A DNA stretch of 64,000 bases from the NCBI RefSeq assembly GCF_000802225.1, contig NZ_JTDI01000002.1, positions 206,501 to 270,500 of the forward strand, read 5' to 3'. Made by a program: the position numbers and the translations under genes. This DNA is from Novosphingobium malaysiense. Its GTDB lineage: Bacteria; Pseudomonadota; Alphaproteobacteria; Sphingomonadales; Sphingomonadaceae. Positions 46,342 through 54,917 of the stretch are shown one piece after another; the stretch's first letter is position 1; each line of letters opens with the position of its first letter. The notes below the pieces were generated by a model. That model had not been told where the DNA came from. It saw only the letters and a list, made by a program, of their open reading frames with translations, and ran no database searches.

Positions 46342-47301
46342 ATGCCCCTCGAAGACGTCCGCCCGCTGCAGGAAGGGCTTCCTTTCGGTGTCCGCATCGG
46401 CGGCCTCACGCGTGAGAAGCTTGAGGACAAGGCGCTGCGCGACGAGATCGACGCGTTGTTCGTGAAGCACGGCATGATCGTGTTCGAGGATGTCGAGCAG
46501 TCCGATGAAATGCAGCTGGCTCTCTCGAGCTGTTTCGGCCCGCTCAAGGAACATCCGGTGAAGGCCGTTGGCCGCGTCGATTCGGACCGCATGCCCGGCG
46601 TGATCGAAATCCGCAGCAAGCGCGGGCGCGGAATCGTCGAAGTGGATGGCAAGCAGGTCTCGCACTGGCTGCCCTGGCACTTCGACCACTGCTACAACGA
46701 CGAACTCAACCGTGCCGGCGTGCTGCGCTCGGTGGAGCGGGTGGAAGAAGGCGGGATTACGGGCTTTCTCGACGGTATCGCGCTGTACGAAGCCTTCCCG
46801 AAAGACCTTCGCGAGCGGATCGAGGGCAAGGAGATCGTCTACACTCTCAGCACCCAGTACGACGAACTCAAGTTCGGCCGCCCGGCGCAGTACCGCATGA
46901 TCGAGCCCAAGCCGTCGAGCCCGGAATTCAAGGCCCAGGCCGCCTCGATGCCGCGCGCGATCCATCCCGCGGTCTGGACCCGGCCGACCGGCGAGAAGTG
47001 CCTGCACGTCTCGTCCTACATGGCGCAGGGCATCCTCGGAGACGAAACGCCAGAGGGCGATGCGCTACTCGAGGAGGTCTGCCAGGAGATCAACCGGCTC
47101 GCCGAGACCTGCAGCTACCACCACACGTGGCGTCCCACCGACATGGCGATCTGGGACAACCTGCGCATGCTTCACTGCGTCTCGGGCAACAACCCGGACG
47201 AAGAGCGCCTGATGTACCGCACCACGATTGCGGGCGACTATGGCCACGGCCGCTGGGAAGAAGCCCCGCGCGAAGCGGTCACCGCCGACGCGATGGCGTG
47301 A
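46342..47301 (+). CDS. TauD/TfdA-family 2-oxoglutarate-dependent dioxygenase
   Basis: A 319-residue Fe(II)/2-oxoglutarate enzyme. The iron ligands are H113 and D115 (in WHFDH) and H278 (in MLHCVSG), with R293 as the likely 2-oxoglutarate binder. Family members attack taurine, 2,4-D or alkyl sulfates; the substrate here is unknown. First gene of an operon with a hydrolase and an NTF2-like protein. Confidence 0.92.
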   Translation: MPLEDVRPLQEGLPFGVRIGGLTREKLEDKALRDEIDALFVKHGMIVFEDVEQSDEMQLALSSCFGPLKEHPVKAVGRVDSDRMPGVIEIRSKRGRGIVEVDGKQVSHWLPWHFDHCYNDELNRAGVLRSVERVEEGGITGFLDGIALYEAFPKDLRERIEGKEIVYTLSTQYDELKFGRPAQYRMIEPKPSSPEFKAQAASMPRAIHPAVWTRPTGEKCLHVSSYMAQGILGDETPEGDALLEEVCQEINRLAETCSYHHTWRPTDMAIWDNLRMLHCVSGNNPDEERLMYRTTIAGDYGHGRWEEAPREAVTADAMA

Positions 47302-47383
47302 TATTCGAGGTTGCTGCCTGACGGGAATGCTCGCAGGCTGCCCTCAACGACGCCCGAGACGAGGGACAGGCCGGGGAGAGGCT

Positions 47384-48250
47384 ATGGCAAAGATCGATGT
47401 GAACGGGCTCACGCTCGACTACGAATTTCTGGGCGATGAAAACGCACCGCCTTTGGTGCTGACGCCGGGCGGGCGCTACCCGCGCAACACGGCCGGTCTG
47501 CCCGAACTCGGCGAGAAGCTGGTCGAGGGCGGGTTTCGGGTCCTGCTCTGGGATCGCCCGGGCTGCGGCGCCTCCGACATCGCGTTCACCGCGCCCAGCG
47601 AATCGGTGATGAACTGCGAGGCGCTGGTCGGTCTGATTCAGGCGCTGGAGTTGAAAAACGTGACGCTGGCCGGCGGTTCGGCCGGCTCGCGCATCAGCCT
47701 GATGGCCGCGGCGCGCATGCCCGACAACGTGCGCAAGATGGCGATCTGGTGGATCAGCGGCGGACCCGTCTCCCTCGCCGGTCTCGCGTGGTTCTACTGC
47801 GGCGATCAGATCTCGGCGGCATCGAAAGGCGGAATGGAAGCGGTCGTCCAGCTGCCGAGTTGGGCGGACCAGATTTCGCGCAACCCGAAGATTCGCGATA
47901 TCCTGCTGGCGCAAGACGCCGACGAGTACATCGCCACCATGCAGAAGTGGGGCAAGGCCTTCGCCTATTCCGACGATTCGCCGGTGCCGGGCATGACCGA
48001 GGCGGACTTCGCCAAACTGACGATGCCGATCATGACCTTCCGCTCGGGCAAGAGCGACATGGCGCACACCCGCGAGACATCCGAATGGGTCCACCGCCTG
48101 CTGCCCAACTCGACCATGGTCGAACCACCGTGGGGCGATCAGGAGTGGAACTACGTCTCGACCTTCCCGGTCGATACCGAGAAACGCCGCGGCCGCTTCG
48201 AACGCTGGCCGCTGCTGGCCCCCATGCTGCTCGATTTCCTGAAGGACTGA
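47384..48250 (+). CDS. Alpha/beta hydrolase
   Basis: A 288-residue alpha/beta hydrolase with the oxyanion region GGRYPRNT, LLWDRPGCGASD, and the nucleophile elbow GGSAGS (Ser near residue 105). The fold fits C-C or ester hydrolases in ring degradation. ATG 47384 has a GGAGAGG ribosome site. 82 nt after the dioxygenase, 2 nt before the NTF2-like gene. Confidence 0.88.
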   Translation: MAKIDVNGLTLDYEFLGDENAPPLVLTPGGRYPRNTAGLPELGEKLVEGGFRVLLWDRPGCGASDIAFTAPSESVMNCEALVGLIQALELKNVTLAGGSAGSRISLMAAARMPDNVRKMAIWWISGGPVSLAGLAWFYCGDQISAASKGGMEAVVQLPSWADQISRNPKIRDILLAQDADEYIATMQKWGKAFAYSDDSPVPGMTEADFAKLTMPIMTFRSGKSDMAHTRETSEWVHRLLPNSTMVEPPWGDQEWNYVSTFPVDTEKRRGRFERWPLLAPMLLDFLKD

Positions 48251-48252
48251 TC

Positions 48253-48786
48253 ATGACACTTGATGCCAAGCTCGCCGAAATGGTGGACCGCCACGAGATC
48301 CATCAGGTTATGCTGCGCTATGCCCGCGGGCTCGACCGGCTGGACAATGCCCTTGCCCGGTCCTGCTACTGGGACGATGCGATCGAAGACCATGGCCACT
48401 TCGTCGGCACGCCGGACGCATTCATTTCCTGGGCGGACGGGACAACCCTGGCGTTCGAATCCACCCAACACGCGGTGATGAACCATTTCTGCGACCTGCA
48501 GGGGGACGATGCCTATTGCGAGACCTACTACCACTTCTCGGGCGTGACGGCGGAGGGGCCGAACTTCATGTCGACCGGTCGCTACATCGATCACTTCCAG
48601 AAGCGCAACGGCGAATGGCGCATCGCCAACCGGGTGACGATCGTCGAGGGAACCTACGACGTACCCAAGCCGGCGCAGGCCCCGTCACCGATGACGGCCT
48701 ACACGGCCGAGGAGCCGTGCCAGGCGACGCGCGACCGCAACGACGTGAGCTACCACCGCCCGCTCAGACCGCGCCAGCCGAAGTAG
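48253..48786 (+). CDS. NTF2-like (SnoaL-type) protein
   Basis: A 177-residue protein of the NTF2-like superfamily: LAEMVDRHEIHQVMLRYARGLDRLD, then FEDHGHFVGTP-like and the TGRYIDHFQKRNGEWRIANRVTIVEGTYD strand region. These domains act as small isomerases, dehydratases or ring-hydroxylase partners. It starts 2 nt after the hydrolase stop and closes the operon. Confidence 0.85.
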   Translation: MTLDAKLAEMVDRHEIHQVMLRYARGLDRLDNALARSCYWDDAIEDHGHFVGTPDAFISWADGTTLAFESTQHAVMNHFCDLQGDDAYCETYYHFSGVTAEGPNFMSTGRYIDHFQKRNGEWRIANRVTIVEGTYDVPKPAQAPSPMTAYTAEEPCQATRDRNDVSYHRPLRPRQPK

Positions 48787-48804
48787 GGCATGGCGTTGTG
48801 AACC

Positions 48805-48877
48805 CCGTTCGTGTCGAGCGAAGTCGAGACACGTCAAACCTGCGCTATGGTGTCTCGACTTCGCTCGACACGAACGG
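48805..48877. repeat. Perfect 28-bp inverted repeat
   Basis: Two perfect 28-bp arms (48805-48832 and 48850-48877) with a 17-nt spacer. The motif TCGACTTCGCTCGACAC is a repeat widely scattered in sphingomonad genomes. It stands 18 nt past the NTF2-like stop and could act as a terminator or RNA-stability element. Confidence 0.85.
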
Positions 48878-49009
48878 AACGCCTGGGGCGGATTATCTAA
48901 AGCCCAACCCCGCATTTTCCCTGTGTCGTCGCACACTTGACTGCAGGCAAAGCTGTGCCATTCTTCTCATGCTGCACCGCAATATGCGTGCGGTGCCGGA
49001 AGGAGGTCT

Positions 49010-49315
49010 ATGGCTGGTCTACTGGATGGAGCATCACACGGATTTCGCGCATCGCCTGATTTCATCAGGCAGATGGAAGGCTACGGCCTTACGACCGTAG
49101 AAGTCCACTACTTCCTCCCGGACCACCCCAGGCTCCTGCAGCTTTTCGCTTTCCAGCAATACGACGAAGCCCCGACGTTTCCCGTCCTCAAGAAATTCCT
49201 CGACTACTGGACCCGCGAGATCGAAGGCCCGCTCCACTCGGTGCGGGTCGCGCACAAGCGGCTGATTGGTCCGCAGGAATGGCAGGCGGTGGACGGGGTG
49301 ATCTCGATCCACTGA
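49010..49315 (+). CDS. usg: Usg-family protein
   Basis: A 101-residue protein with the Usg pattern GYGLTTVEVHYFLPDHP and WTREIEGPLHSVRV. Usg lies next to trp genes in many alphaproteobacteria, but not here. Function unknown. ATG 49010 has GGAGG just before it. Confidence 0.85.
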   Translation: MAGLLDGASHGFRASPDFIRQMEGYGLTTVEVHYFLPDHPRLLQLFAFQQYDEAPTFPVLKKFLDYWTREIEGPLHSVRVAHKRLIGPQEWQAVDGVISIH

Positions 49316-49391
49316 AGGAAAGCCGGAGGAGGCGGTTGGAACGCGATGGTGGGCGGCGGGTTGCACTCCTGTATTGCAACGGGAGCTCACC

Positions 49392-49949
49392 ATGCCGCTC
49401 AAGATCGCCGTCGTCGTCGGCAGCCTTCGCGCCGAATCCTTCAACCGCAAGCTGGCCGGAGCCCTGACCCGGCTCCCGGCGGCATCGGGGCATCGGTTCA
49501 GCTTTGCCGATATCGGGGCGCTGCCGCTCTACAATCAGGACGACGACAGCGACCAGCCTGCCGCCGCCAAGGCGCTGAAGGCGCTGGTTTCGAGTTCGGA
49601 CGGGGTTCTGTTCGTCACGCCGGAATACAACCGGTCGATGCCCGGCGTGCTGAAGAACGCCATTGATCACGGCTCGCGCCCCTATGGTGAAAGCTGCTGG
49701 GCGGGAAAGCCGGCTGGCGTTATCGGCACTTCGCCGGGCAAGCCCGCCACGTCGATGGCGCAGCAGCACTTGCGCAACGTGCTGGCCTACCTAGACATGC
49801 CCACGCTCGGCCAGCCGGAAGCCTTTGTCCAGTGGAGCGACGACCTTCTGGCCGAAGACGGTTCCGCATCACAGGCTTCCGCCGAGTTCCTGAACGGCTG
49901 GATGGAAGCGTTTGTCGATCTCGTCGAGGTTCATGTACCCGGTGACTGA
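49392..49949 (+). CDS. NADPH-dependent FMN reductase
   Basis: A 185-residue flavodoxin-like reductase with GSLRAESFNRKLA (phosphate loop, about residues 10-22) and FVTPEYNRSMPGVLKNAID. It reduces quinones or azo groups, or supplies FMNH2. Its 3' end overlaps the 3' end of the SGNH gene on the other strand by 19 nt. Confidence 0.92.
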   Translation: MPLKIAVVVGSLRAESFNRKLAGALTRLPAASGHRFSFADIGALPLYNQDDDSDQPAAAKALKALVSSSDGVLFVTPEYNRSMPGVLKNAIDHGSRPYGESCWAGKPAGVIGTSPGKPATSMAQQHLRNVLAYLDMPTLGQPEAFVQWSDDLLAEDGSASQASAEFLNGWMEAFVDLVEVHVPGD

Positions 49950-50734
49950 TCGGGAGCCGCCGAGAGAGGTTCGTCAGTAGTCTTCCGGGCCCGGCGCAGG
50001 GCGTCGTCGAACACGGGCTGGAGCGCACGATAGCCCTCCGCCGTCAGGTGCAAACCGTCCTCGCCGAACAGTTCCTCGCGCCTCGTCCCGTCGGGGCGCA
50101 CGAGGACCGAGTGGTAATCGGCCAGGCCAAAGCCGTGCGTCTGGGCCAGCTTGCGCAGCACGGTGTTCAGGCTCGCCACGTCCGGGGCGGGATCGCCCGG
50201 CTTGTATCCGGCAAAGTCGCGCATCGGCGGGACAGTGCCCAGTACCACCACGGCTCCATGCAATCTCGCCAGTTCGGTCATGTTAAGCACATTGCCTTCG
50301 AACTGCTCGATGGTGAAAGGGCCGTTGAGGCCCAGCAGGTCGTTGGTGCCAAGGAGGATGTGAACGATTCGCGGTTTCAGGGACAGGGCGTCCTGGCGAA
50401 AGCGCAACAGGACTTGCGCGCTCGACTGCCCGCCGACGCCGCGCTTGACGATGCCGGTGGTTTGCCCAGGCCACCGTTCCGTCAGCGAATCGCCGATCAT
50501 GACCACTTCGGGCGATGGGGCGTTTGCCAGCGCCAGATTGTCCTCGCGATAGGCGCACAGGGCGGCCCAGTCGTCGAAGTCGCTGCCGGTGACCGAACGA
50601 CCCTCCGCGGTGCAGGCCCGATCGGTGAGACCGATCAGCGCGGCGCGCTGGCTCTGGTGCCAGAATGTGAGGCCCAGGAAGACCGCAACGGCCAGCGCAA
50701 TCCCTGTCAGGACGATGCGGGGCCGCAGAACCAT
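49931..50734 (-). CDS. SGNH/GDSL-family hydrolase
   Basis: A 267-residue protein with an N-terminal membrane anchor or signal (about 9-27), then SGNH blocks: MIGDSLTER (Ser), GVGGQSS (Gly), LLGTNDLLG (Asn) and FGEDGLHLTAEGY (Asp/His). Substrates could be acyl or acetyl esters in the envelope. It starts 6 nt after the serine palmitoyltransferase stop and may share its transcript. Confidence 0.9.
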   Translation of the reverse strand: MVLRPRIVLTGIALAVAVFLGLTFWHQSQRAALIGLTDRACTAEGRSVTGSDFDDWAALCAYREDNLALANAPSPEVVMIGDSLTERWPGQTTGIVKRGVGGQSSAQVLLRFRQDALSLKPRIVHILLGTNDLLGLNGPFTIEQFEGNVLNMTELARLHGAVVVLGTVPPMRDFAGYKPGDPAPDVASLNTVLRKLAQTHGFGLADYHSVLVRPDGTRREELFGEDGLHLTAEGYRALQPVFDDALRRARKTTDEPLSAAPDQSPGT

Positions 50735-50740
50735 TGGGAT

Positions 50741-51982
50741 TTAAGCGCCGAGAATGCCTGTTGCCTTGCCGGCCCGGGTGAACATGCCGATGATCTGCTG
50801 GACCTGCTCGGCCGAATGTTCGGCGCACAGCGAGCAGCGCAGCAGGGTCATGTTCGCGGGCGTTGCCGGCGGCCTTGCAAGGTTCACGTAGAGCCCCTCG
50901 TGCAGCAGCGCTTCCCACATCGCCGCGCCCTTTTCGAGGTCGGGCATGATCACGGCAATGATCGCGCTCTGCGGTTCGTCGGTGCCGATCTGGAAGCCTG
51001 CGTCCTTGAGGCCCTTGTGCAGCGTCTTGGAGTTTTCCCAGAGGTGGGCGCGCTTGTCGCCGGCGTGCATCAGCTTGCGGATCGAGGTTGTCGCGGTGGC
51101 AACAACGCTCGGCGGCAGGCTGGCGGTGAAGACATAGGGGCGGCAGACGAGGCGCATGATCTCGAACTTGGGATGGTTCGAGACGCAGAAGCCGCCGACC
51201 GTGCCGACCGATTTCGAGAACGTGCCGATCACGAAGTCGACTTCGTCGAGGCAGTCCTGGTCCTCGGCCACGCCGCGGCCCTTGGGGCCGATGAAGCCCA
51301 TCGAGTGCGCTTCGTCGACGAGCACCATGGCGCCGTATTTCTTGGCAACGGCGATCATCTCCTTGAGCGGCGCGATATCGCCCAGCATCGAGTAGACGCC
51401 TTCGAGGATCACCAGCTTGCCCGCTTCGGCGGGAATGCGGCGCAGGCGCTTTTCCATCGCCTCGATGTCGTTGTGCTTGAACGGCACCACTTCGGCATCG
51501 CCCATCTTGCAGCCGTCCCAGATCGAGGCGTGGCTGTCGATGTCGAGGACGATGTAGTCTCCCTTGCCGGCGATGGTGGAGATGATCCCCAGATTGGCCT
51601 GATAGCCGGTCGAGAACACCATGGCATGGTCCATGCCGTAGAAGTCGCATAGCGCCTGCTCGACCGCCTTGTGCCCGGCGTAGGTGCCGTTGAGCACGCG
51701 GCTGCCGGTCGTGCCCGATCCGAAATCGTCGAGCGCCTGCTTGCCCGCTGCGATCACGTCCGGATCGAAGGTCATGCCCATGTAGTTGTAGGTGCCCAGC
51801 AGGATCGTCTCGCGCCCGTTGCACACGGCGACGGTGGGCGAGATGACGCGCTCCATCACCAGGCCGAAGGGATCTTCCTGGCCGGTGGAGAGCAGGTTGC
51901 GGCGCATTTCGATCAGCGGATCGAACTTGCTGAACAGGTCCACGTGCGCGGCCGTTTCGTTTTCGCTGAGCATGTCTGTCAT
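50741..51982 (-). CDS. spt: Serine palmitoyltransferase
   Basis: A 413-residue PLP enzyme, nearly identical in pattern to the soluble Sphingomonas enzyme that condenses L-serine with palmitoyl-CoA (or ACP) to 3-ketosphinganine. It has ILLGTYNYMGMTFDP, DSHASIWDG, DEAHSMGFIG and the Schiff-base Lys in GTFSKSVGTVGG. ATG 51982 has AAGGA 7 nt upstream. The ACP gene lies 11 nt before it. This step starts sphingolipid synthesis. Confidence 0.96.
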   Translation of the reverse strand: MTDMLSENETAAHVDLFSKFDPLIEMRRNLLSTGQEDPFGLVMERVISPTVAVCNGRETILLGTYNYMGMTFDPDVIAAGKQALDDFGSGTTGSRVLNGTYAGHKAVEQALCDFYGMDHAMVFSTGYQANLGIISTIAGKGDYIVLDIDSHASIWDGCKMGDAEVVPFKHNDIEAMEKRLRRIPAEAGKLVILEGVYSMLGDIAPLKEMIAVAKKYGAMVLVDEAHSMGFIGPKGRGVAEDQDCLDEVDFVIGTFSKSVGTVGGFCVSNHPKFEIMRLVCRPYVFTASLPPSVVATATTSIRKLMHAGDKRAHLWENSKTLHKGLKDAGFQIGTDEPQSAIIAVIMPDLEKGAAMWEALLHEGLYVNLARPPATPANMTLLRCSLCAEHSAEQVQQIIGMFTRAGKATGILGA

Positions 51983-51993
51983 GGGCGGGTCCT

Positions 51994-52233
51994 TCAGCCC
52001 TGCAATTTCACCACGGCATCGACGAGCTGGCCGTAGGTCTCGATTTCCGCCTGCTGGTTCATCGAGATGATGATGTCGAACTCGTCCTCGATGGCGGCCA
52101 CGAAATCCATGACCGTCAGGCTGTCGAATTCCAGATCGTCGGTAAAGCGCGTCTGGTCGGTGATCGCCACGTCCTTCTTGTTGAAGGGTTCGATCAGCGC
52201 GGCGATCCGTGCCGAGGTCTCTTCGCGATCCAT
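51994..52233 (-). CDS. Acyl carrier protein for sphingolipid synthesis
   Basis: A 79-residue ACP with the phosphopantetheine Ser38 in FDSLTVMDF. It differs from housekeeping AcpP and lies directly before the serine palmitoyltransferase gene, as in Caulobacter and other sphingolipid producers, where a special ACP brings the acyl chain. Expected to be the acyl donor for that enzyme. Confidence 0.93.
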   Translation of the reverse strand: MDREETSARIAALIEPFNKKDVAITDQTRFTDDLEFDSLTVMDFVAAIEDEFDIIISMNQQAEIETYGQLVDAVVKLQG

Positions 52234-52334
52234 GGTGTCTTAACTCCGATAGGTCCGGACGGTTCTCTTGCCGGGAAATGCGGCGCAAAAGCGGCGTAAG
52301 TGTATCATGTCAAGCGCGATGGGCCGATCGGCCA

Positions 52335-52697
52335 TCAGATCAGCGCCTTCACGGCCTGCATGAACGGGCCGATCGAAACCGGCTTGGCTAGATAGCCTTC
52401 AGCGCCTGCGTCGCGGATTCGTTCCTCGTCTCCCTTGCCGGCATAGGCGGTGACGGCTAGCATCGGGATCGTTCGCAGGGCCGGGTCCTTCTTGGCCGTC
52501 TCGATGAGATCGAGCCCGGAGACGTTGGGAAGCTGGATATCCATGATGATCAGGTTGGGCACGAATTCCCGCGCCCGGTCCAGCGCATCCAGGCCGTCGG
52601 CCACGGGTTCCACCGCGTAGCCCTGGCTCTTGAGCACGTCGCAAAAGAGCTTTCGATTGAGGTCGTTGTCCTCGACAACGAGGATTCGCTTTGCCAT
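52335..52697 (-). CDS. divK: DivK-like single-domain response regulator
   Basis: A 120-residue receiver domain with acceptor Asp53 (NLIIMDIQLP), conserved Thr in AVTAYAGKGDEERI and Lys in YLAKPVS. The close match to DivK suggests it controls the CtrA cell-cycle phosphorelay. ATG 52697 is chosen as the family starts MAKRILVVED; a longer frame runs upstream to 52760. Divergent from the DUF3572 gene. Confidence 0.93.
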   Translation of the reverse strand: MAKRILVVEDNDLNRKLFCDVLKSQGYAVEPVADGLDALDRAREFVPNLIIMDIQLPNVSGLDLIETAKKDPALRTIPMLAVTAYAGKGDEERIRDAGAEGYLAKPVSIGPFMQAVKALI

Positions 52698-53047
52698 TCG
52701 ACGCCCGAGCACCATGTTATGGGTGTGAACCGCTCTATGCCAGGCAAGCGAGGCTGACAATTCTTAGAGAGCCGCCATCCCCGGACAATGGTCCGGGTCA
52801 GGACCCGCAGGCCCTGGCCCTCAATGCGCTCGGCTGGGTGCTGGGCGACAGCGACCGGGCCGCCCGTTTCCTCGCGCTCACGGGGCTGACGCCCGACGAT
52901 CTGCGCGCATCGCTCGACAGCCCGGCGACGCTGGGTGCAGTGCTCGATTTCCTGCGGGCGCACGAACCCGACCTGCTGGCCGCAGCCGATGCCCTCGGCG
53001 TGGAGCCGGCGGTACTGGCGGGAGCGCGCGAAAGGCTGGGCGCATGA
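52691..53047 (+). CDS. DUF3572 family protein
   Basis: The conserved part of about 80 residues (LALNALGWVLGDSDRAARFL, GLTPDDLR) fits DUF3572, common in alphaproteobacteria and often beside divK. No ATG or GTG lies near the expected N-terminus. The frame opens with TTG 52691, inside the divK start, and a CTG at 52754 is another possibility, so the true start is uncertain. It overlaps the next gene by 4 nt. Confidence 0.78.
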   Translation: MPFDARAPCYGCEPLYARQARLTILREPPSPDNGPGQDPQALALNALGWVLGDSDRAARFLALTGLTPDDLRASLDSPATLGAVLDFLRAHEPDLLAAADALGVEPAVLAGARERLGA

Positions 53048-53691
53048 ACCGGCCGCTACTGATCACCGACTGCGACGAAGTGCTGCTCTACATGATTTCG
53101 CACTTTCGCGAATGGCTGGCCGAGGAAGAAGGCGTCACCTTTGATTTCGGCCGGGGGGAGTTCTTCCGCTCGATGCGCCGGGTGGATACCGGGAAGCGGC
53201 TCGAACAGGAAGAGATGTGGGCGCTGCTGGGCAAGTTCTTCGATCACCAGATGCACCGCCAGACGCCGGTACATGGTGCCGTGGACGCCATCGCCGCGAT
53301 TCGCGAGCAGGCTGACGTCGTCGTGCTCACGAACCTGATGGACCACCGGCAGAATGCGCGGACCCGCCAGTTGGCGGACCTTGGCATCGACGTGCGCGTC
53401 TTCACCAATCAGGGCCCCAAGGGGCCGGCGCTCAAGGCAATTCTCGACGAGTACGAACCGAGCCGCGCGGTGTTCGTGGACGATCTTTCGCAGCACCACG
53501 GATCGGTGTTCGAGGTTGCGCCGCAGGTGCGCCGTCTGCATCTTTGTGCCGAACCGCAGATTGCGCCGCATATCCCCTGTGCGCACGAGGCCGGCCATGC
53601 CCATGCACGCATCGACGACTGGGAAAGCGCGCTGCCCTGGCTTCTCGAAAGCCTGACTTGCGATGAAAAGGACCTGCAAGCGAATGAGTGA
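53044..53691 (+). CDS. HAD-superfamily hydrolase-like protein
   Basis: A 215-residue protein with HAD motif I (D9 and D11 in TDCDEVL), motif II as VVVLTNL and motif IV as VFVDDLSQHHG. A Lys near NQGPKGPAL would serve motif III. Phosphatase activity is likely; substrate unknown. ATG overlaps the DUF3572 stop by 4 nt. Confidence 0.85.
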   Translation: MNRPLLITDCDEVLLYMISHFREWLAEEEGVTFDFGRGEFFRSMRRVDTGKRLEQEEMWALLGKFFDHQMHRQTPVHGAVDAIAAIREQADVVVLTNLMDHRQNARTRQLADLGIDVRVFTNQGPKGPALKAILDEYEPSRAVFVDDLSQHHGSVFEVAPQVRRLHLCAEPQIAPHIPCAHEAGHAHARIDDWESALPWLLESLTCDEKDLQANE

Positions 53692-54148
53692 AATCGAAGA
53701 CCGTCTTGCCCGGCTCGGCCTGACCCTGCCCGAGCCCGCCGCTCCGGTGGCCGCCTATGTGCCGGTCGTCGTGGCTGGTGGAATGGCGCACGTTTCGGGC
53801 CAGCTCCCCTTTGTCGAGGGCAAGCTGGTGACCGGCCGTCTCGGTGAGAACGTGTCGCTGCAGGACGGCGTGGTCGCCGCGCAGGCCTGCGGCGTGATGA
53901 TCCTGGCCCAGCTCAAGGCGGCCCTCGGGTCGCTGGAGCGGGTCGAGCGCGTGGTCAAGCTGGGCGCCTTCGTCAATTCCACCGGTGACTTCACTGACCA
54001 ACCCAAAATCGCCAACGGCGCTTCGGAACTGATGGTCGCCGTCTTCGGAGAGATCGGAAAGCATGCCCGCAGCGCCGTGGGCGTGCCGGTACTCCCCTTG
54101 GGCGCCGCCGTCGAAGTGGATGCCATCGTTGCTGTTCGCCCTGCTTGA
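53684..54148 (+). CDS. RidA-family protein
   Basis: A 154-residue protein of the RidA/YER057c/UK114 superfamily, YjgH-like: VSGQLPFVEGKLVTGRLG, FVNSTGDFTDQPKIANGASELM and VGVPVLPLGAAVEVDAI. RidA enzymes hydrolyse reactive enamines and imines. ATG 53684 overlaps the previous stop; ATG 53663 is an alternative start. Confidence 0.9.
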   Translation: MSEIEDRLARLGLTLPEPAAPVAAYVPVVVAGGMAHVSGQLPFVEGKLVTGRLGENVSLQDGVVAAQACGVMILAQLKAALGSLERVERVVKLGAFVNSTGDFTDQPKIANGASELMVAVFGEIGKHARSAVGVPVLPLGAAVEVDAIVAVRPA

Positions 54149-54917
54149 TCGCTGGCTTTCGCCGCCCCCCGTTCCGCGCAGGATCGGGTGGATCAGCGAA
54201 TACCACTATGCCCATCGCGGGCTGCACGACGCGGGCGTGCCGGAAAACTCCCTCTCGGCCTTCGCCCGCGCGGCGATCGCCGGCTACGGCATCGAGCTCG
54301 ACGTCCAGCGCGCGAACGACGGGACACCGGTGGTTTTCCACGACGACACGCTGGACCGGATGACGGCCGAGACAGGGGCCCTATCCCGGCGCAGCGCGGT
54401 GCAGCTCGGGACGATGGCGTTGGCGGGAACGGCGCAGACCATTCCCACGCTGCGCGACGTGTTGAAGGAAGTGGGCGGCCGTGTGCCTGTCCTGATCGAG
54501 ATAAAGTCCGATCGTGCGGCGCGCATTTCCGCCCTATGCCTTGCCGTGCGCCGGGTTCTCGAAGGTTATGCCGGGCCGCATGCAGTGATGAGTTTCGATC
54601 CGCGGGTCGCCCATTGGTACGCGAAGCATTCCCCCCATACGGTGCGCGGCCTTTCCATAACCGAAGGCGATGACCGCGCGCTTCCCGGCAAGCTGCGCCG
54701 TCGCCTCGCCCTGTGGCATGCACGGCCCGATTTTCTCGCCTACGACGTGCGCGACCTTCCCAGCCGTTTCGCGGCAAGTCAGCGCCAGCGCGGTCTGCCG
54801 GTCGTGGCGTGGACGATCTGTTCCGCCGAGCATCGCCAGCGTGCCGAAGATCTTGCCGATGCCGATATCTTCGAGAGCGGCGCGGCGCCAGAAAGAGGGG
54901 CAGTCCGGCCAGCGTGA
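54120..54917 (+). CDS. Glycerophosphodiester phosphodiesterase
   Basis: A 265-residue GDPD-fold enzyme. AHRGLHD (first catalytic His), GIELDVQ and VVFHDDTLDRM (second His) are present, with LIEIKSD as the metal-binding Glu site. It releases glycerol-3-phosphate from lipid head groups. The start overlaps the RidA stop. Confidence 0.92.
   Translation: MPSLLFALLDRWLSPPPVPRRIGWISEYHYAHRGLHDAGVPENSLSAFARAAIAGYGIELDVQRANDGTPVVFHDDTLDRMTAETGALSRRSAVQLGTMALAGTAQTIPTLRDVLKEVGGRVPVLIEIKSDRAARISALCLAVRRVLEGYAGPHAVMSFDPRVAHWYAKHSPHTVRGLSITEGDDRALPGKLRRRLALWHARPDFLAYDVRDLPSRFAASQRQRGLPVVAWTICSAEHRQRAEDLADADIFESGAAPERGAVRPA

Noticed and set aside
48516..49100. Open frame through the 28-bp inverted repeat
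   Set aside because: It is out of frame with the NTF2-like and usg genes and reads through repeat DNA.
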